DNA of 14,051 nt from Anaerobacillus sp. GTDB taxonomy: Bacteria > Bacillota > Bacilli > Bacillales_H > Anaerobacillaceae. Location of the stretch: NCBI GenBank assembly GCA_007120055.1, contig SKOL01000197.1:1-14051 (forward strand), read 5' to 3'. The notes under the pieces were generated by a model. The model had not been told where the DNA came from. It made no database searches and was given only the letters and a program-made list of their open reading frames with translations. A program made the position numbers and the translations under genes. Positions 13,690 through 14,051 of this stretch are shown here, one piece after another (within the stretch, counting starts at the first letter, position 1; each line of letters opens with the position of its first letter).

Positions 13690-13800
13690 TCATCAAGATG
13701 TTAATGCACGTTTTAAAACCTGGCCAACAGCTTAAGCTAGACTCACTGCCGTGTAACCAGGATCACGGGTAAACACATTTAAAACAAACCGTACTACAAA
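13690..13800 (-). pseudogene. Possible degraded coding extension downstream of the DUF2249-like gene
   Basis: Directly after the TAG stop of the small DUF2249-like gene and in the same frame, the minus strand continues with about 22 sense codons ending in DPGYTAVSLA. A TAA follows, then AVGQVLKRALTS and a stop. A second frame across the same DNA is open for about 34 codons (13666-13770), ending LMKYLNQKKLKTM. Either could be a decayed fragment of a gene or chance. No family is recognised. The stretch between gene and terminator also contains a palindromic AGCTTAAGCT (13729-13738) and CCGTG/CACGG. Confidence 0.2.
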
Positions 13801-14040
13801 CTATTCCGCAATAATCCTAAAGTGCTCCGGTGCTAATTCTTCGATGTATGCATTCAACCCGTTCGATTTGAGTAATTGCACCATCGGCTCTCCTCGAAGT
13901 GGTAAATGAATTTCAAAGGTTGTCCCCTCAGGCGCATTTTTCACAAATTGTAAAACTTCATCTTTCGGGTGTTCTCCTCTTAAAACTTTTTCCCGAACAT
14001 CAATAATTGCTTTATTTCCTTCCATTTTTACATCTAACAT
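13801..14040 (-). CDS. Small DUF2249-like protein
   Basis: This 79-residue cytosolic protein has a TusA/SirA-like alpha-beta pattern. IIDVRE opens a first strand. GEHPKDEVLQFVKNAPEGTTFEIHLPLRGEP matches the DUF2249 layout (proline-containing helix, then a strand ending in a polar-Pro loop). LLKSNGLNAYIEELAPEHFRI resembles the closing ExxPxHxRI strand. No cysteine is present, so sulphur-carrier chemistry as in TusA is not expected. Function is unknown. DUF2249 proteins often accompany nitrogen-oxide or anaerobic respiration genes, but the neighbour that would show this lies outside the window. ATG at 14040 is preceded by GGTG at 7-nt spacing. The reading frame stays open to the window edge, so a longer form cannot be excluded. 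It is followed about 150 nt later by a strong terminator. Confidence 0.7.
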   Translation of the reverse strand: MLDVKMEGNKAIIDVREKVLRGEHPKDEVLQFVKNAPEGTTFEIHLPLRGEPMVQLLKSNGLNAYIEELAPEHFRIIAE

Positions 14041-14051
14041 TTTGCTGCACC

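Noticed and set aside
13781..13800. Group II intron domain V-like GTACGGTT on the minus strand
   Set aside because: Only an 8-nt match. The matching stem strand and the rest of domain V are absent.

Overview
The window is AT-rich, with strong AGGAGG-type ribosome binding sites, several TTG start codons, sigma-A-type promoters and short Rho-independent terminators. Together these point to a Bacillaceae-like Firmicute. No rRNA, tRNA, CRISPR array or intact insertion sequence is visible.

Layout. Positions 1-458 hold no gene but contain an ordered palindromic repeat of four related ~21-bp units (63-245). A FAHD1-type fumarylacetoacetate-hydrolase-family gene (459-1088, minus) follows. Two tandem minus-strand terminators (1242-1277 and 1317-1364) separate it from a six-gene minus-strand run that reads from 9233 down to 1433: IclR regulator, stand-alone fumarate-reductase/aspartate-oxidase-type flavoprotein, TAXI solute-binding lipoprotein, fused TRAP permease, class III (CaiB/BaiF) CoA-transferase, and HMG-CoA-lyase-family protein. 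Divergent from iclR is a plus-strand set (9628-12575): aconitase-superfamily large subunit (LeuC-like), small subunit (LeuD-like) and an MFS transporter, ended by a bidirectional terminator. The shared 394-bp control region carries a good sigma-A promoter for the leuC-like gene, a weaker one for iclR bracketed by an inverted repeat, and a 13/15 match to the CodY box. The right end holds a minus-strand zincin-like HEFGH protein (12827-13483), a strong terminator (13610-13652) and a small DUF2249-like protein (13801-14040).

How the genes may work together. The nine genes around the IclR regulator look like one catabolic island for a small, probably branched, dicarboxylic acid. TRAP-TAXI would import it. 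The flavoprotein could desaturate a succinate-like acid. The LeuCD-like hydratase would add water to the resulting cis double bond. The class III CoA-transferase would activate the hydroxy acid, and the HMG-CoA-lyase-like enzyme would cleave the tertiary hydroxyacyl-CoA. The most economical fit is methylsuccinate or citraconate -> (R)-citramalate -> citramalyl-CoA -> acetyl-CoA + pyruvate. The enzyme families are read directly from conserved motifs, but the substrate is inference. I know of no described pathway with exactly this gene set, and it is the most interesting content of the window.
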